Of a stretch of 64,000 nucleotides of DNA, positions 11,540-24,250 are shown one piece after another. A program made the position numbers and the translations under genes. Source of the DNA: Isoetes taiwanensis (lineage: Eukaryota > Streptophyta > Lycopodiopsida > Isoetales > Isoetaceae); assembly GCA_021234155.1 (NCBI GenBank), contig JAJEKV010000014.1, forward strand, positions 14,064,494 to 14,128,493, read 5' to 3'. The notes below the pieces were generated by a model. It ran no database searches and was not told the DNA's origin. It worked only from the letters and a program-made list of their open reading frames with translations. The first letter of the stretch is position 1. The number at the start of each line of letters is the position of its first letter.

Positions 11540-12870
11540 CCTCAGATGGATCCAATTTGGTTACCGTTTGCCTTGGCTCATTAATCTTCCATGTCGCCCC
11601 CTTTTTTGCAAACAATCATTCCTCCTTGTCTATCCAGCTCGACTTTGCTTATTATGCTTCTCTAAACTCCCCCATACTGGTGCCGCCTCCCTTGTGCCCT
11701 TTCGCCCTTTCTTCTATTCTCCATTAGGGGTGGTCCCTAAAGGTCAAGGAAAATGGCATCTTATCTTGGATCTGCATGTCTTGAACTCCTTTTATATGTC
11801 CCTCCTTTTCGCTATGAATCATTGGACTTGCTCTCTCATCTTTGCCAACCCGAGGATTTCCTACTTACTGTACACTTAAAATCTGGTTATCATCATGTCT
11901 CCATCTGCCCCCCTCATCGTTCCTTTCTAGGTTTTTTGCTAGATGCCCAGTTTTTCTTCTTCAATGTTCTCTCCTCTGCCCCTTTTGTGTTTACCAAACT
12001 CATTATGCACTTGTGCCGCCATTGGCACGCCCAAGGTATCCGTTGCTCCCCGTATGTTGATGATATCTTTTTTCTATGTAGCTTCTTACCCGAGTCCCTT
12101 CAAGTCCAAGTTATTTCTGACTTGCAGCAGGCCAGTTTTCTTCTCGCATGGAAAAAGTATCACTTTCGCATTTCATCGCACTATTTTCCTAGCTTTCATA
12201 GTCGATTCCCACGATGGTTTGTTTCGCATATTGGCCTCTAAAAAGTCCCGTGCCTTATCTCTATATTCTGGCTTGCTTGCTGCTCCTGTAATCTCCGCTC
12301 GCTTGGTTGCCCGCTTTCTCGATTTCATTCAGTCCTTACGTCTAGTATTTGGCCACCTTTGTGCTACCTTGACTTCAGGTCTCTGCTCTGATCTCCATTG
12401 CTCTGAACTTTGGGATACTCCTTTTCAGCTTTCCTCCCTTTCACGTCACGAGTTGTCTCTTTGGCAAACCATTGTTTTCAAATTTGACCGTTCACCTCTT
12501 TGGCCTTCTCTCCTCACTAAGATCACCCTCGATTTTGACGCTAGCGATGAGGGTTGGGGTGGTTGGCTATCTATCCACGGTGCGCACGTTCTCTCCTTTC
12601 ATGGTTTTTTTACCACACCAGAGCATATCCAGTTCTCTACATGACACGAGTTATTTGCTCTGGGTCAGTTGTTGCAACACTTTGCTAGCCTTCTCTTTAA
12701 CACAGTTGTGATTGCACGTGCGATAACCAGGATGCCGCATTCCTGTTGTGGAAGGGTGGTTCCCCATCTCTAGTCCTCCATTTGCTTTTAGTCGAGCTAT
12801 TCATCTTTTGTTATCACCAAAAAATTCGGGTCGAACGTTTGTCCCCGATTAGAGAATGAGTGGGCCGACT
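11540..12870 (+). pseudogene. DIRS-like reverse transcriptase / RNase H (broken)
   Basis: RT finger and palm motifs are spread over two frames, 11460-11879 and 11753-12241. YVDD is at about 12053-12064. RNase H follows in a third frame with its first catalytic Asp in DFDASDEGWGG and a later DNQDAA box. The sequence continues to VERLSPIRE, a stop, then EWADYLSK. The GWGG spacing and the trailing WGP.VD.FAS segment are characteristic of DIRS/PAT-type pol rather than Gypsy or Copia pol. At least three frameshifts and several stops are present. Confidence 0.8.
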
Positions 12871-13419
12871 ATTTATCTAAGATTTGCAAGTTTGACGAGT
12901 TCTCTCTTTCCTCTAAGACCTTTAGCTTGATTGAATATCAATGGGGTCCTCAGCATGTCGACCACTTTGCTAGCCCATATAATGCGTTACTCCATGTCTT
13001 CAACACCGACCATTTATCCTTTTCGGATTCCCCTTGATGCTTTTTCCTACAATTGGCGCATGTTCAATCAATTTTGCCTCCTTCCCACCTCCTTGGTCCC
13101 TGCTGTCTTGCACCATGCTCGCCTGCACTATGCTCACCTGAAGTTGGTCATCCTTTCGTGGCCTTCCGCTCCTTGGTGGCCATTGGTCGCTTCTGACATG
13201 AACTCCTGGCAACCATTTGTTGTAGATGCATTGTTCTTTCATGAATTTTCTTGCATCTCACTAGTGTAAAGCATCATGTGGCTTTATTTACTCTACGCTG
13301 TGTATTTGAATGAAGGTCGGTCATGTCGTCTGGTTCTAATTCTGTTGTTCTATTGTATTTCAGATATTTTTCCGCATTAATCGCAGTCTCACCTGAGCTC
13401 CTATCCTCACGCCGGTCCT

Positions 13420-14262
13420 TCAGTCTCGTGCTGCTTCTACCCGACTTGCATATGCCTCTGCCTGGCATCGGTTTTGGTCTTGGTGCATGTTGCAATCCTT
13501 TCTGCATCCTCCATCCATGTCGCAATGCTCTTCGCCTCATTAGTGTCTTTTTGCCGAGACCTACCCTCTGTAGGTAGTGCATCTGTTGCCATCTCTTTTT
13601 TCCACAGTTTGGTTGATGCCCCTTCCTCATGCTCGGATCCTTTGCCGTTATTGGTCTGCCAGTCTGCTCCCTGGCCTCGGCCTATATCCTGACCCCGTTT
13701 GTCCCTCACTGTTGCTCACGTCCGTCTGGTTATTTTGTCTTTTGCCCCGATCCATGCAGAGTGGCGGGATTTGATGAAAGGCTCCTTGGTCACCTTATGT
13801 TTTGCCAGTTTTCTCGTATCTTCGAGGCCCTACAATTGAATTGATGAGATCAAATCTTTTTGCTAGACCATGTCTGTGTGGCAATCCGATTGCAGCCAGC
13901 CAGGAGGTCTAATTTGCCCGTACTGGTTCGACATTTTGCCCTATTCATCTCTTACAATGATTCTTCGCTTGCTCTTTAGGATGGGCCGTTGTTTCGATCC
14001 TCTTTATCCTCTCTCTGTGCCTTTTCATAATCCACAGCTCGGTCTTGGTGGGTTGAGTGCTTGTGTCGCATTGATTTAGCTCTCCATCTTTTTGGCACTC
14101 ATGCAGGCCGTCGTTAGGGAGGCAATGGTGGCTTTGGCAGCTGCCATCTCTTCTGATGTGGTTTGCTCCCATGGCCATTGGCGTTCCGCCTCATCTCATT
14201 CTCGTTACATTTTGCCTAGTATCGAGGAGCGCCTCATTATCTCTCGTAGTCTCGGTCTGTGA
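13420..14262 (+). pseudogene. DIRS-like tyrosine recombinase (broken)
   Basis: The N-terminal SAM-like part reads SRAASTRLAYASAWHRFW at about 13424. A central piece near 13915-13980 reads LPVLVRHFALFISYNDSSLA. The catalytic part is near 14090-14262: an HxxR box (THAGRR), an HW box (SHGHWRS near 14174) and the expected nucleophile Tyr in SRYILPS near 14206. A one-base shift separates the HxxR box from the HW box, and stops interrupt the middle. The first catalytic Arg was not found with certainty. In intact elements this enzyme would join the circular cDNA to the chromosome. Confidence 0.7.
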
Positions 14263-14342
14263 TTGGAGGAGGTAGGTTCCTCTTCGTGCCGAATGCTGTT
14301 GGTTTTCAAAGAACCTTTCCTTAAAATGCCATTGTTCTCTTT

Positions 14343-14408
14343 TTATATAGAGGAGAACCATCATTCTAGGGAAAGGGACGCCTGTTTTGGCGTCATGCCA
14401 CTTTGAGT
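14343..14408 (-). repeat. Dispersed repeat, copy 2
   Basis: This is a match of about 60 bp to 8285-8340, direct orientation (gagaaccatcattctaggga onward). It lies about 80 bp after the recombinase stop, so it is either part of the DIRS-like 3' region or a separate short insertion. Confidence 0.5.
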
Positions 14409-16889
<2,481 letters not shown>

Positions 16890-16903
16890 CTTTCTTTCTT
16901 TCT

Positions 16904-16936
<33 letters not shown>
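16890..16936 (+). repeat. (CTTT)n/(CT)n tail of LINE B
   Basis: Short CTTT units (16890-16908) grade into a pure CT tract (16909-16936). It may be the templated 3' tail of LINE B, the original target microsatellite, or both. Confidence 0.85.
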
Positions 16937-16941
<5 letters not shown>

Positions 16942-17068
16942 GTGGCGTGACGTTAAAATCTCTTCTTCTTCTTCTTCTTCTTCTTCTTCTTCTTCTTCTT
17001 CTTCTTCTTCTTCTTCTTCTTCTTCTTCTTCTTCTTCTTCTTCTTCTTCTTCTTCTTCTTCTTCTTCT

Positions 17069-17144
<76 letters not shown>
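16937..17144 (+). repeat. LINE 3'-end remnant plus (TTC)n(CT)n compound microsatellite
   Basis: A 24-bp segment at 16937-16960 (gccttgtggcgtgacgttaa onward) resembles the 3' end of LINE D (cctccgcggacgttaaaat, minus strand). It is followed by (TTC)n to 17073 and (CT)n to 17144. This looks like the extreme 3' end of a severely 5'-truncated LINE with its microsatellite tail, into which LINE C then inserted. Confidence 0.6.
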
Positions 17145-17146
<2 letters not shown>

Positions 17147-17163
17147 CGCTATCTCTGGCGCTA

Positions 17164-18188
17164 TGGCTCATAAAACTAGGTCGAATAAAAAGGATGGGGC
17201 TGGGTCGTCTTCAAGTGGGATAGCTGTGGCCGTAGACAAAACCGGAGGGCCCAATGTTAAACAAAGATATAAAAAGGCAGAAATACCTCTGTCCGACAAC
17301 AACAGGCCGGATTCTGGCTCAGACACAACAAGTTCGCAGGGATCCGAGGAAGCAGAAGTTTTAAAGGAGCAAACCGTGACACCTGCTCTCGCTGCAGAAG
17401 AACCGGCATCTGCAACAGGGTCAGGGGCCATAGGTTCGGGTCTCTTGGCCTCTGCAGCTGGTTCAATGCATAACATAGGGCAAACGATCATGCAGACCAA
17501 AGGGCATGAAGTGGTCCCAATTCTGCTAACCCTGGTGAGTGAAATGGCTGCTAATAGACAGATGATGATGAATGAAATGGCAGAAACTAGAAAGGTAATG
17601 ATTAAGATGATGGAGCAGATGGAGCAATCGAGGGCAAAGGAGGCTGCAACCGTTAATCTCTTACAAGGTATGGCTGATACGCTTCTATCTGTCAATGCAT
17701 CTTTATCTAATCTTCAGGCTGAGAATCAAGATATTAGAGCAGAGATAAGTAGTTGGAAATCAGAAAATGCAGCCCCAGCAGTGGTTAATGAAGATCTTGA
17801 GACCACTTTGAAGCAATTAAATGACCGCATGAATTACATGGCAGATCAACATGAAAGGCAACAGAAGGCCCTTAATGTGAGAATTACAGGATTGCCCGAG
17901 GAGGACAGAGAGAACACTCTTGAAACGGTCAGACGTTTTCTTGCTCAAAGTTTGCAAGTAGACCCAGAAATAGCACAAGAAGCTTTCCGCGTTGGAAAAA
18001 GGGACAATGGAACTAGAAAGAGAAGCAGGGGACTTTTGAAAGGTAAACATATCTGGGTTAATGACGACTTAACCAAAATACAGTTTCAACAGAGAAAAGA
18101 AGAGGTACAAAAAATGAAAGATGCAAGGCAGGAAGGAAAGAAAGCATTTTGGAGAGGCAATAAGGTAATAGTGGAAGCTAATGAATAG
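17164..18188 (+). CDS. LINE ORF1 protein (coiled coil + RRM-like, nucleic-acid chaperone type)
   Basis: The 341-residue product starts at the first ATG after the CT tract (MAHKTRSNKKDGAG). It has a low-complexity basic/acidic N-terminus and a Met/Glu/Gln-rich helical stretch around residues 115-225 (MNEMAETRKVMIKMMEQMEQ, then SLSNLQAENQDIRAE). This stretch looks like a trimerising coiled coil. An RRM-like block follows (ALNVRITGLPEEDRENTLET), and then a basic C-terminal domain (IWVNDDLTKIQFQQRKEEV; RQEGKKAFWRGNKVIVE). This order matches L1-type ORF1 proteins, which coat the element RNA and act as chaperones. The frame is intact. Its stop, TAG at 18186, lies directly before the endonuclease in the same frame. 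Confidence 0.8.
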
Positions 18189-18656
18189 GGAAACCAGACC
18201 ATCAAGATTTGTTCTTGGAATATAAATGGGTTGGATGCTTTAAAGGCTGGATCCATTGTAGCAGATCTTAAAAACTGGGATGTTGTCTTTTTCTTGGAAA
18301 CACATGAGCACGAGGAAAGCTGTATACCGGAGATTCCAGGATTTGTGGTTGTTTGCAAAACTTGGCAAGTAAAGGGATGGAGATATAAAGAATTTGGAGG
18401 GATTGCATGTTATGCACGAACGGAGTTTGAGCACTGCATTAAGGCGGTAGATAAAACTAAATCGCAACAGACAATTTGGGTGGAAGTTTCAGGTATTGAT
18501 GGTAAATTATTTATAGGGGGGTGCTATTTTCCACCTCGTGGCTCTCCAGTGTACAATCAGGGGGATCTAGATGCAGAAGACCCTTTTCATCATCTAGAGC
18601 AACAAACATTGGAGCTAATGGCTCTAGGGGAAGTGGTGTTAGTAGGCAGGTCCTAG
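18189..18656 (+). pseudogene. LINE C ORF2, apurinic-type endonuclease domain (frameshifted)
   Basis: The first conserved endonuclease motif (TIKICSWNINGLDALK) starts four codons after the ORF1 TAG and in the same frame, with no ATG before it. Later motifs are VVFFLETHEHEE, FGGIACYARTEF and GGCYFPPRG. At 18641-18656 the frame breaks (VVLVGRS, then stop) where the GDFNA motif is expected, showing a small deletion. The domain continues in another frame at 18697 to about 18990 (SRGSSVVDYLIAADH, CPESDHLPL). Confidence 0.75.
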
Positions 18657-18696
18657 ACAAGCGAGTATTTTTTGTGCATCAAAGGATCCCATTTGG

Positions 18697-20904
18697 TTGG
18701 ATACTTTGAATAATGATGAACTACAAATGGCAGGCTGGGCAAGAAAAACGGAGGATGATTATGAATATGTTACACCACAAGGCAGTCATTTATTGAATTT
18801 ATGTGGGGGACTAGGTCTTGTGATATACAATGGCACATCAAATTATCCGTTATCAGGTGGAGTCACATCTAGAGGGGCTCAAAGCAGGGGATCTAGTGTG
18901 GTAGATTACCTTATTGCAGCAGATCATATGACAGACAAGATAGTAGACTTCAGGGTACAAGATTGTCCAGAATCTGATCATTTACCATTGGTGCAAGGGA
19001 TGCAAGATGTGCAGCAAGAGGTAACTTCAAACCGTGTTCTCTTTGATTACCATAAAGCTATTCAATATGCAAAAATTTGTGAGGAAAAAATCAGCAACTT
19101 AGAACAGCCCACTAAGGTAACAGATTTGGATAGTTGGCTTACTACCTTGTTGATTGAAAGTGCAAATGAATGCTTTGTGTCTGCTAGAAAGGCCAAGGGG
19201 CTGCCATGCAATAAATGGTATGACGAGGAGTGTAAGGATTGGAGGATTAAATATAAACATGCACAGGCACATGAAAAGGAAGCCATACTGAAGGTCTATA
19301 GAAAAACAGTCAGACGGAAAAGGCGCAAATTCGAGGAGGATAAGCAGGTGGCATTTGTAAAAAATATGGTGGCAGCACCTCGGAAGTTTTGGGGCGGTTT
19401 AAAAAATAGAAAGGGGCAAAAAGTTCAAGTAGAGGCGGAGCTGTTAGTAGAGCACCTCACTAAATTGTATCACTTGCAAGGTCATGATGGGAGGATGCTA
19501 GGAGGAAGTGAATATGGAACATTTATGGAAAAGGAGATAGAAGAGGGTATTGGTCGACTAGTTAATGGGAAAGCCATGGACGCTATGGGTCTCTCTGCAG
19601 AAATGATTAAATGGGCTGGGCCACAGACACTGAAGGTTATTACTCGAATGTTTAATGCTGCCACACAGGAAGGCTTTCCACTAGCTTGGCAAGTAAATAG
19701 AGTAACTCCCATTCATAAAGCAGGAGATGTGACGAATCCAGGTAATTATAGAATGGTGATGGTTGGGAGTCTTTTGCAAAACCGCTTGCTTTCTGCTTTT
19801 GAAAGAAAACTCAGCTCATGGGCAGAGGAAAAGGGGGTAAGATCCGAAATGCAAGCAGGATTTAGACCCAAAAAATCCACGATTGATCACTTGGTAACTT
19901 TTCGGGCCATAACAGAATCGGTCAAGAAGACCAAGAAACCATTGTTTGCATTGTTTGTTGATTTTTCAAAGGCTTTCGATACAGTTAAACGGGAACACCT
20001 ATGGGCAAGGATGGATAAACTCAATGTCCCAATGGATATCAGAAATGCAGTGGCTCTACTCTATCAGAAAGTGACGATAAAACTATCTTTCCCGCTCTCC
20101 CAGCACTATGAAATTGTCTCTAATATAGGTGTGAAGCAGGGATGCCCTTTGTCTCCTACATTGTTTGACCTGTTTATTGACGAATTGGATGAATGGATAA
20201 CCTCACAGGGAGGAGAAGGAACATTGTTACGCGAGCATATTATACGCTTGCTGATTTATGCAGATGATGTGGTGATGTTTTCACGTAGTGCCCAGGGTTT
20301 ACAAAAGCACCTAGGTGCACTCTTCAGTTTTTGTGAAGTGATGGATATGAGAGTAAACCTTGAGAAGACAAAAATTATGATATTTGGGCAAAAGAAAACA
20401 GATCATTACACCTTTTTGTATGACAGCAAACTTGTAGAAATCACATCTTCCTACAAATACTTGGGTTTATTGGCACACAATGATTACAAATGGAATCTAG
20501 CCGTAGACCAGAGAATTGATGGGGGCTTAAAGGCCTTGTTTGAAATGCAGAGGCGGTGCAAGAAGGCAGATCTTATTAAGTTTGATCTCAAGAAGACACT
20601 TTATGTGGCGCTAGTGCGTCCAGTTGCTTTGTATGGCTGCGAACTCTGGGGGCCTGGTCTAGCTCTGGATAGATGGAAAAGGTTAGAAAAAATTCAAAAG
20701 AAATTCATGCTTGCTGAACTTGGAGTAAAGATGCAAACTCCCATAGGGATGATGCTTGCTGAAACTGGGCTTATGCCACTTGAGGTGGAAGCTTTATATC
20801 AAACAATTGTCTATGTTAGGAAGGTGTGGGCAGACAAGAGAGAAGGATTACCAGGACTTGCTATGGACAAAGTATACACAAAGGTTGGTATGCAGATTTC
20901 TTAA
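18697..20904 (+). CDS. LINE C ORF2, end of endonuclease plus reverse transcriptase (open segment)
   Basis: 735 open codons. The first about 100 residues finish the endonuclease domain (SDHLPLVQG). The RT runs from about 19530 (EIEEGIGRLVNGKAMDAMGL) through QAGFRPKKSTIDH, FVDFSKAFDTVKRE (19957), GVKQGCPLSPTLFD (20128) and IYADDVVMF (20257). It continues into the thumb region with YKYLGLLAHNDYKWN and ALVRPVALYGCELWG. The catalytic YADD is intact. The frame is lost after 20880, so the original ORF2 protein is not whole. Confidence 0.85.
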   Translation: MDTLNNDELQMAGWARKTEDDYEYVTPQGSHLLNLCGGLGLVIYNGTSNYPLSGGVTSRGAQSRGSSVVDYLIAADHMTDKIVDFRVQDCPESDHLPLVQGMQDVQQEVTSNRVLFDYHKAIQYAKICEEKISNLEQPTKVTDLDSWLTTLLIESANECFVSARKAKGLPCNKWYDEECKDWRIKYKHAQAHEKEAILKVYRKTVRRKRRKFEEDKQVAFVKNMVAAPRKFWGGLKNRKGQKVQVEAELLVEHLTKLYHLQGHDGRMLGGSEYGTFMEKEIEEGIGRLVNGKAMDAMGLSAEMIKWAGPQTLKVITRMFNAATQEGFPLAWQVNRVTPIHKAGDVTNPGNYRMVMVGSLLQNRLLSAFERKLSSWAEEKGVRSEMQAGFRPKKSTIDHLVTFRAITESVKKTKKPLFALFVDFSKAFDTVKREHLWARMDKLNVPMDIRNAVALLYQKVTIKLSFPLSQHYEIVSNIGVKQGCPLSPTLFDLFIDELDEWITSQGGEGTLLREHIIRLLIYADDVVMFSRSAQGLQKHLGALFSFCEVMDMRVNLEKTKIMIFGQKKTDHYTFLYDSKLVEITSSYKYLGLLAHNDYKWNLAVDQRIDGGLKALFEMQRRCKKADLIKFDLKKTLYVALVRPVALYGCELWGPGLALDRWKRLEKIQKKFMLAELGVKMQTPIGMMLAETGLMPLEVEALYQTIVYVRKVWADKREGLPGLAMDKVYTKVGMQIS

Positions 20905-21460
20905 AATGGTTATGTAAATGGGGTATTACCTTTGATCGGATCCCAGACGATGCTAAGCAGGTTAAAGGGTTCGTGTATCAGAGAGCATGAGATAAGTTAT
21001 GGTGTGATCTTGGATCTAAATCTATATTCTATAAGACAATGTTTAATCCTTCATTACGGCGCCTTACTTAAATCAAGTAAGCTCCATATATAAGCGACAA
21101 CTAATCAGCAGAATGAGACTCAGTTCACACCATTTAGGAGTTGAGGTGGGTAGATGGGGAGACATTCCGCGAGATTTCAGGTTGTGTAAAGCTTGTGACA
21201 AAGAAATGGTGGAAGATGAGGAACATTTTCTGCTGCATTGTCAGGCATACCATGATCTTAGGGTCAAATATGGTCTCAATGGTATTACTTTGGAGGATTT
21301 ATTTACAAAAGCAACTGCTCCAGTAATAGCAAACTTCATTGCTGAGGCCCTTCTAGAAAGAGAGAATTATATAATGCACTACAAAACACTTTTGGCTGAT
21401 TATGAGCTTGGTATGAGAGAGATGACTAATGACCCTCAAGCAGATGAGGGCATTACTTAG
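20905..21460 (+). pseudogene. LINE C ORF2 C-terminal segment with Cys/His knuckle
   Basis: After frameshifts and stops at 20890-21110, the protein resumes at 21113 (LSSHHLGVEVGRWGDIPRD). It contains the C-terminal knuckle CKACDKEMVEDEEHFLLHC and ends at the TAG at 21458. LINE B carries the equivalent knuckle. Confidence 0.75.
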
Positions 21461-21539
21461 TTATACTATTGTACAAAGAACTTTGTATTTTTTGATACGT
21501 CTCATAGATCTTGATGGTCTAGTAGACGAAATTAATAAA

Positions 21540-21551
21540 ATCTTCTTCTTC

Positions 21552-21607
<56 letters not shown>
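21540..21607 (+). repeat. (TTC)n(CT)n microsatellite at the LINE C 3' border
   Basis: Four TTC units, then a pure CT tract at 21555-21607. It mirrors the (TTC)n(CT)n array at the 5' border of LINE C. Confidence 0.95.
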
Positions 21608-21610
<3 letters not shown>

Positions 21611-22073
21611 GTAGTTCTGTGGCTTCCAAATATTCTCATTTGTTGTGTCATTATCTCTGAAATTCTTTCTTCGTCTTGCTCGTATGTTTTTTCGTTTCAA
21701 TTGGAGTTCTGATGCTTGATCTGGGGGGCTTCTACTCCTTTATCCTGCTTTAACCATCCGTGTGGTCTGTTTGTTTGCAGCTGGCAAACGAGCCTCATTT
21801 TTTGTTGCTCTCAGAGTGGCGAGCCCGGAGCAGTTCGCAAGCGGGCACGGATGCTGTGGAGGTCGAGTTTGGAGGATCAAGTGTTAGTGCTTGTAGTCCA
21901 ACAGTGTGGCTCTAATCTAGTGGCTCCATTAGGACATTTCCACTATGATTTTGTTGAGATAAAGTGATTTGTGCCAACCTCGGGTTGCCTGGACTACCGG
22001 GGTATTATCTTATTATCTTACTATTATTATTGATTTGGGGTTCATTATTGTGTTCTCCTATGGGTCATGATAC
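21608..22073. other. No gene recognised
   Basis: T/G-rich sequence of similar style to the DIRS-like region upstream of LINE B, so it may be the far side of the sequence into which LINEs B and C inserted. No repeat or domain match was established. Confidence 0.3.
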
Positions 22074-24250
22074 TCATTCATTTAGCTCAATGGAACACCA
22101 CTTCCATGGATGTTGTTGGTTTGCGAACGATCTTTCCATATATTGTCCTATACCGACTGATTGTAATAATTCATGGTAGTTAATCATCTCATCCTGCTTT
22201 CTAGCTACTGATTTTGTATAAAGTACAACAGTTTCATGACCATCTGTTATAATGCAGTTACCATCACCCCACATGGAATTGGCATTTACTGATTGCAACC
22301 ATGTCCTCTCCAACAACAAATCATAACTACTATTCCCTTGACTTTTAGGTAGCGACACTACCATGAGGTTAACGTATGTTATTACCCCCTTCACATTGTG
22401 CCTTACATTCTCCACCAATCCCACAGAGCCCATTGCTTGTTGGTTAAATCCTCTTATAAGTAAGGGAGTGGTCGACGTTATTTTCAACCCCAATTTTGCC
22501 ATTATGTGATATGGCATCACATTTAGATCAGACCCTCCTTCTATTTTTACATTCGTCAAATTATAACCCCTGAAGCTGAATAGATCAATATACCTAGGTC
22601 CTCTATATTCCCTTCCTACATAAGTAAAGTATTCTCTCATGCAGATACTGGCTCAACCAACCTAAGGAACCCCTATCTGTAGCTCGGTGCTTCTTTAAAC
22701 AAGGTCAATAAATCAATCAAGATTTTTGTACCTTTCAATAATTGTTCTACCTGCATCTGGCTTTGAGTGGTAGACCCCAAATTATGAAACTTGGGAGCAG
22801 AGGGTACTTCAAATCTATCTGCCATAGTATTAGTTGCTGCAAGTAATGAAATTTCCTGAAGCCCTGCTCTTCCTTCTTTGTTCTACTAGTGCCTAGTCCT
22901 TGCTAAAACTGAAGTATATGCTGATTCATAATTCTATCATGCCTGCACTTGTTTCTCCTTTGCTCTTACTTATTGACCCATTAATCCCTTTTGAAAAATC
23001 AAATGCTTTAATTCGGCAGAATTGCTCATCATGATCAAGACCGCAATAATTACAAATTGGGCATTCCCCTCCCAAAATGACCTGATTTACCACATTTGGG
23101 ACACGGTCTTCTAAAACACTTTGATTCATCATGGCCTACCTTCTGGCAGCTTGCCTATTATCTTCTTCTTGGTCATCGCTTCCTTCATACTCTTTATTTC
23201 GTCGAGCAATAATTTGAATCCATCTATGTGTGCTATTGTCTATTCCTTTTGCATTTTCAACTCTTCTTGCGCCCTTCTCAATTCTTTCTTGAGTTCTGTC
23301 AGACCACTTTCTAAGTCAGTATTTCCCCCTTTCTTCTCACTCCTTGCTCCTTTTATAGCATAACAGGTGGCTTCCACTGCGTCAACCATTTCTTCTCACT
23401 AATTGCATATGTGGGCTGCACATTCAGAAGCTTTGGCTCTCTAAAATGTACTTTGCATATCTGGCGATTCTCTGTCGTCTCTTTCCTAAAATCCGAAGCT
23501 AAAGCTTTAGTCTTACTAAACAATTGTGCCAGATTCTTACTTCCTCTTTCTTCTTCAGCTTATGCAACTTTTATCATATTTTTTCTCTGTTGACCAAGCC
23601 CTGTATAAAATAATGACAAGCCTGAGATAACAATGTGTCTACTCCATGTTCTCTACAGAGCTTACAATATCTACCAAATCTCTCTGCATACTTAGCAACA
23701 GGCTCAGTTTGAAGCGATGCAATTTCCTCGTTAAATAATCTGAATTTATATCTCCTCCAAATCTGTCCAGAAAAGATTCAACCAGATGTTGCCAAGTACC
23801 TCCTTCATAAGTGATGAAAAATCATACCAGCCTTGCGCGTCCTCTCCTTTCATACATTTTCCAAAGATCTCCACCTTGGTCGTACCTCGTCTATATCCAT
23901 GCTGACCATAATATTCCTCAAACAATGCCATAAATTCGGCCGGACCAATATCTGCACTATAAGTAGATGCTCTAGGTGCCAATGGTGCAAGAATATTTTT
24001 CGGATATGAGGCAATGACTACCTGGCTAGTATCAACTACTGATGGAACTTCCTCTACAACTTCTCCAATTTTAGTGGGCATCCCTGTTTCAACATCCCAT
24101 TGCATTCCAAATGGTTGGGGAGTGTTTAACATATGATAATATGGTGTCTGCTAAACCTCTGGTGTCAGACAAGGCATAGCTCCATACTCTGGTGCACAAT
24201 TTTGGGGCTCTTTGCTACTAGGCGTATTCTTTATGTGTAGGCCTTTCTCC
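22074..24250 (-). mobile_element. Ty3/gypsy relic: gag and aspartic protease
   Basis: Read on the minus strand. From about 24250 there is a gag region with an open frame 24132-23746 (FMALFEEYYGQHGYRRGTTK; CMKGEDAQGWYDF). A broken stretch follows and contains AKYAERFGRYCKL. A zinc knuckle CNYCGLDHDEQFC (CX2CX3HX4C) lies near 23045-23007. A protease-like frame at 22640-22074 reads EGGSDLNVMPYHIMAKLGL and LLLERTWLQSVNA. The expected catalytic D of the DGGS motif reads E, so the protease would be dead. RT and integrase are absent and no LTR was recognised. Confidence 0.72.

Larger units (their letters stand above)
10536..14262 (+). mobile_element. Decayed DIRS-like (tyrosine-recombinase) retrotransposon
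   Basis: Successive plus-strand frames, broken by frameshifts and stops, spell the domain order of DIRS-type elements. A leading region of unknown function lies at about 10670-11040. The RT is at about 11540-12240, with SPLGVVPKGQGKWHLILDL, then HLKSGYHHV, SAPFVFTKL and the YVDD box near 12053. RNase H is at 12530-12860 (DFDASDEGWGGWL, then DNQDAAFLLW). A segment reading WADYLSK...WGPQHVDHFAS follows at 12868-12972. A tyrosine recombinase lies from about 13420 (STRLAYASAWHRFWSWC) to 14262. No integrase or protease of LTR type is present. The dense damage shows an old, inactive copy, and terminal repeats were not found. Confidence 0.82.
17145..21554 (+). mobile_element. LINE C: near-full-length non-LTR retrotransposon
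   Basis: The element holds ORF1 (17164-18188), endonuclease (18189-18656) and RT plus C-terminal region (18657-21460). A short AT-rich 3' UTR with aataaaat at about 21534 and a (TTC)4 run follow. It begins 19 bp before the ORF1 ATG, immediately after a CT tract, and ends against another CT tract. Damage is light: one frameshift near 18650 in the endonuclease, and a cluster of shifts and stops at 20890-21110. No long non-microsatellite target duplication is visible, as expected if the target itself is a simple repeat. Confidence 0.9.

Noticed and set aside
16940-17173. Poly-Ser, poly-Leu and poly-Lys frames
   Set aside because: Translations of (TTC)n and (CT)n. ORF1 of LINE C starts only at 17164.
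23121-23593. Plus-strand frames
   Set aside because: Shadows of the antisense gypsy gag region.
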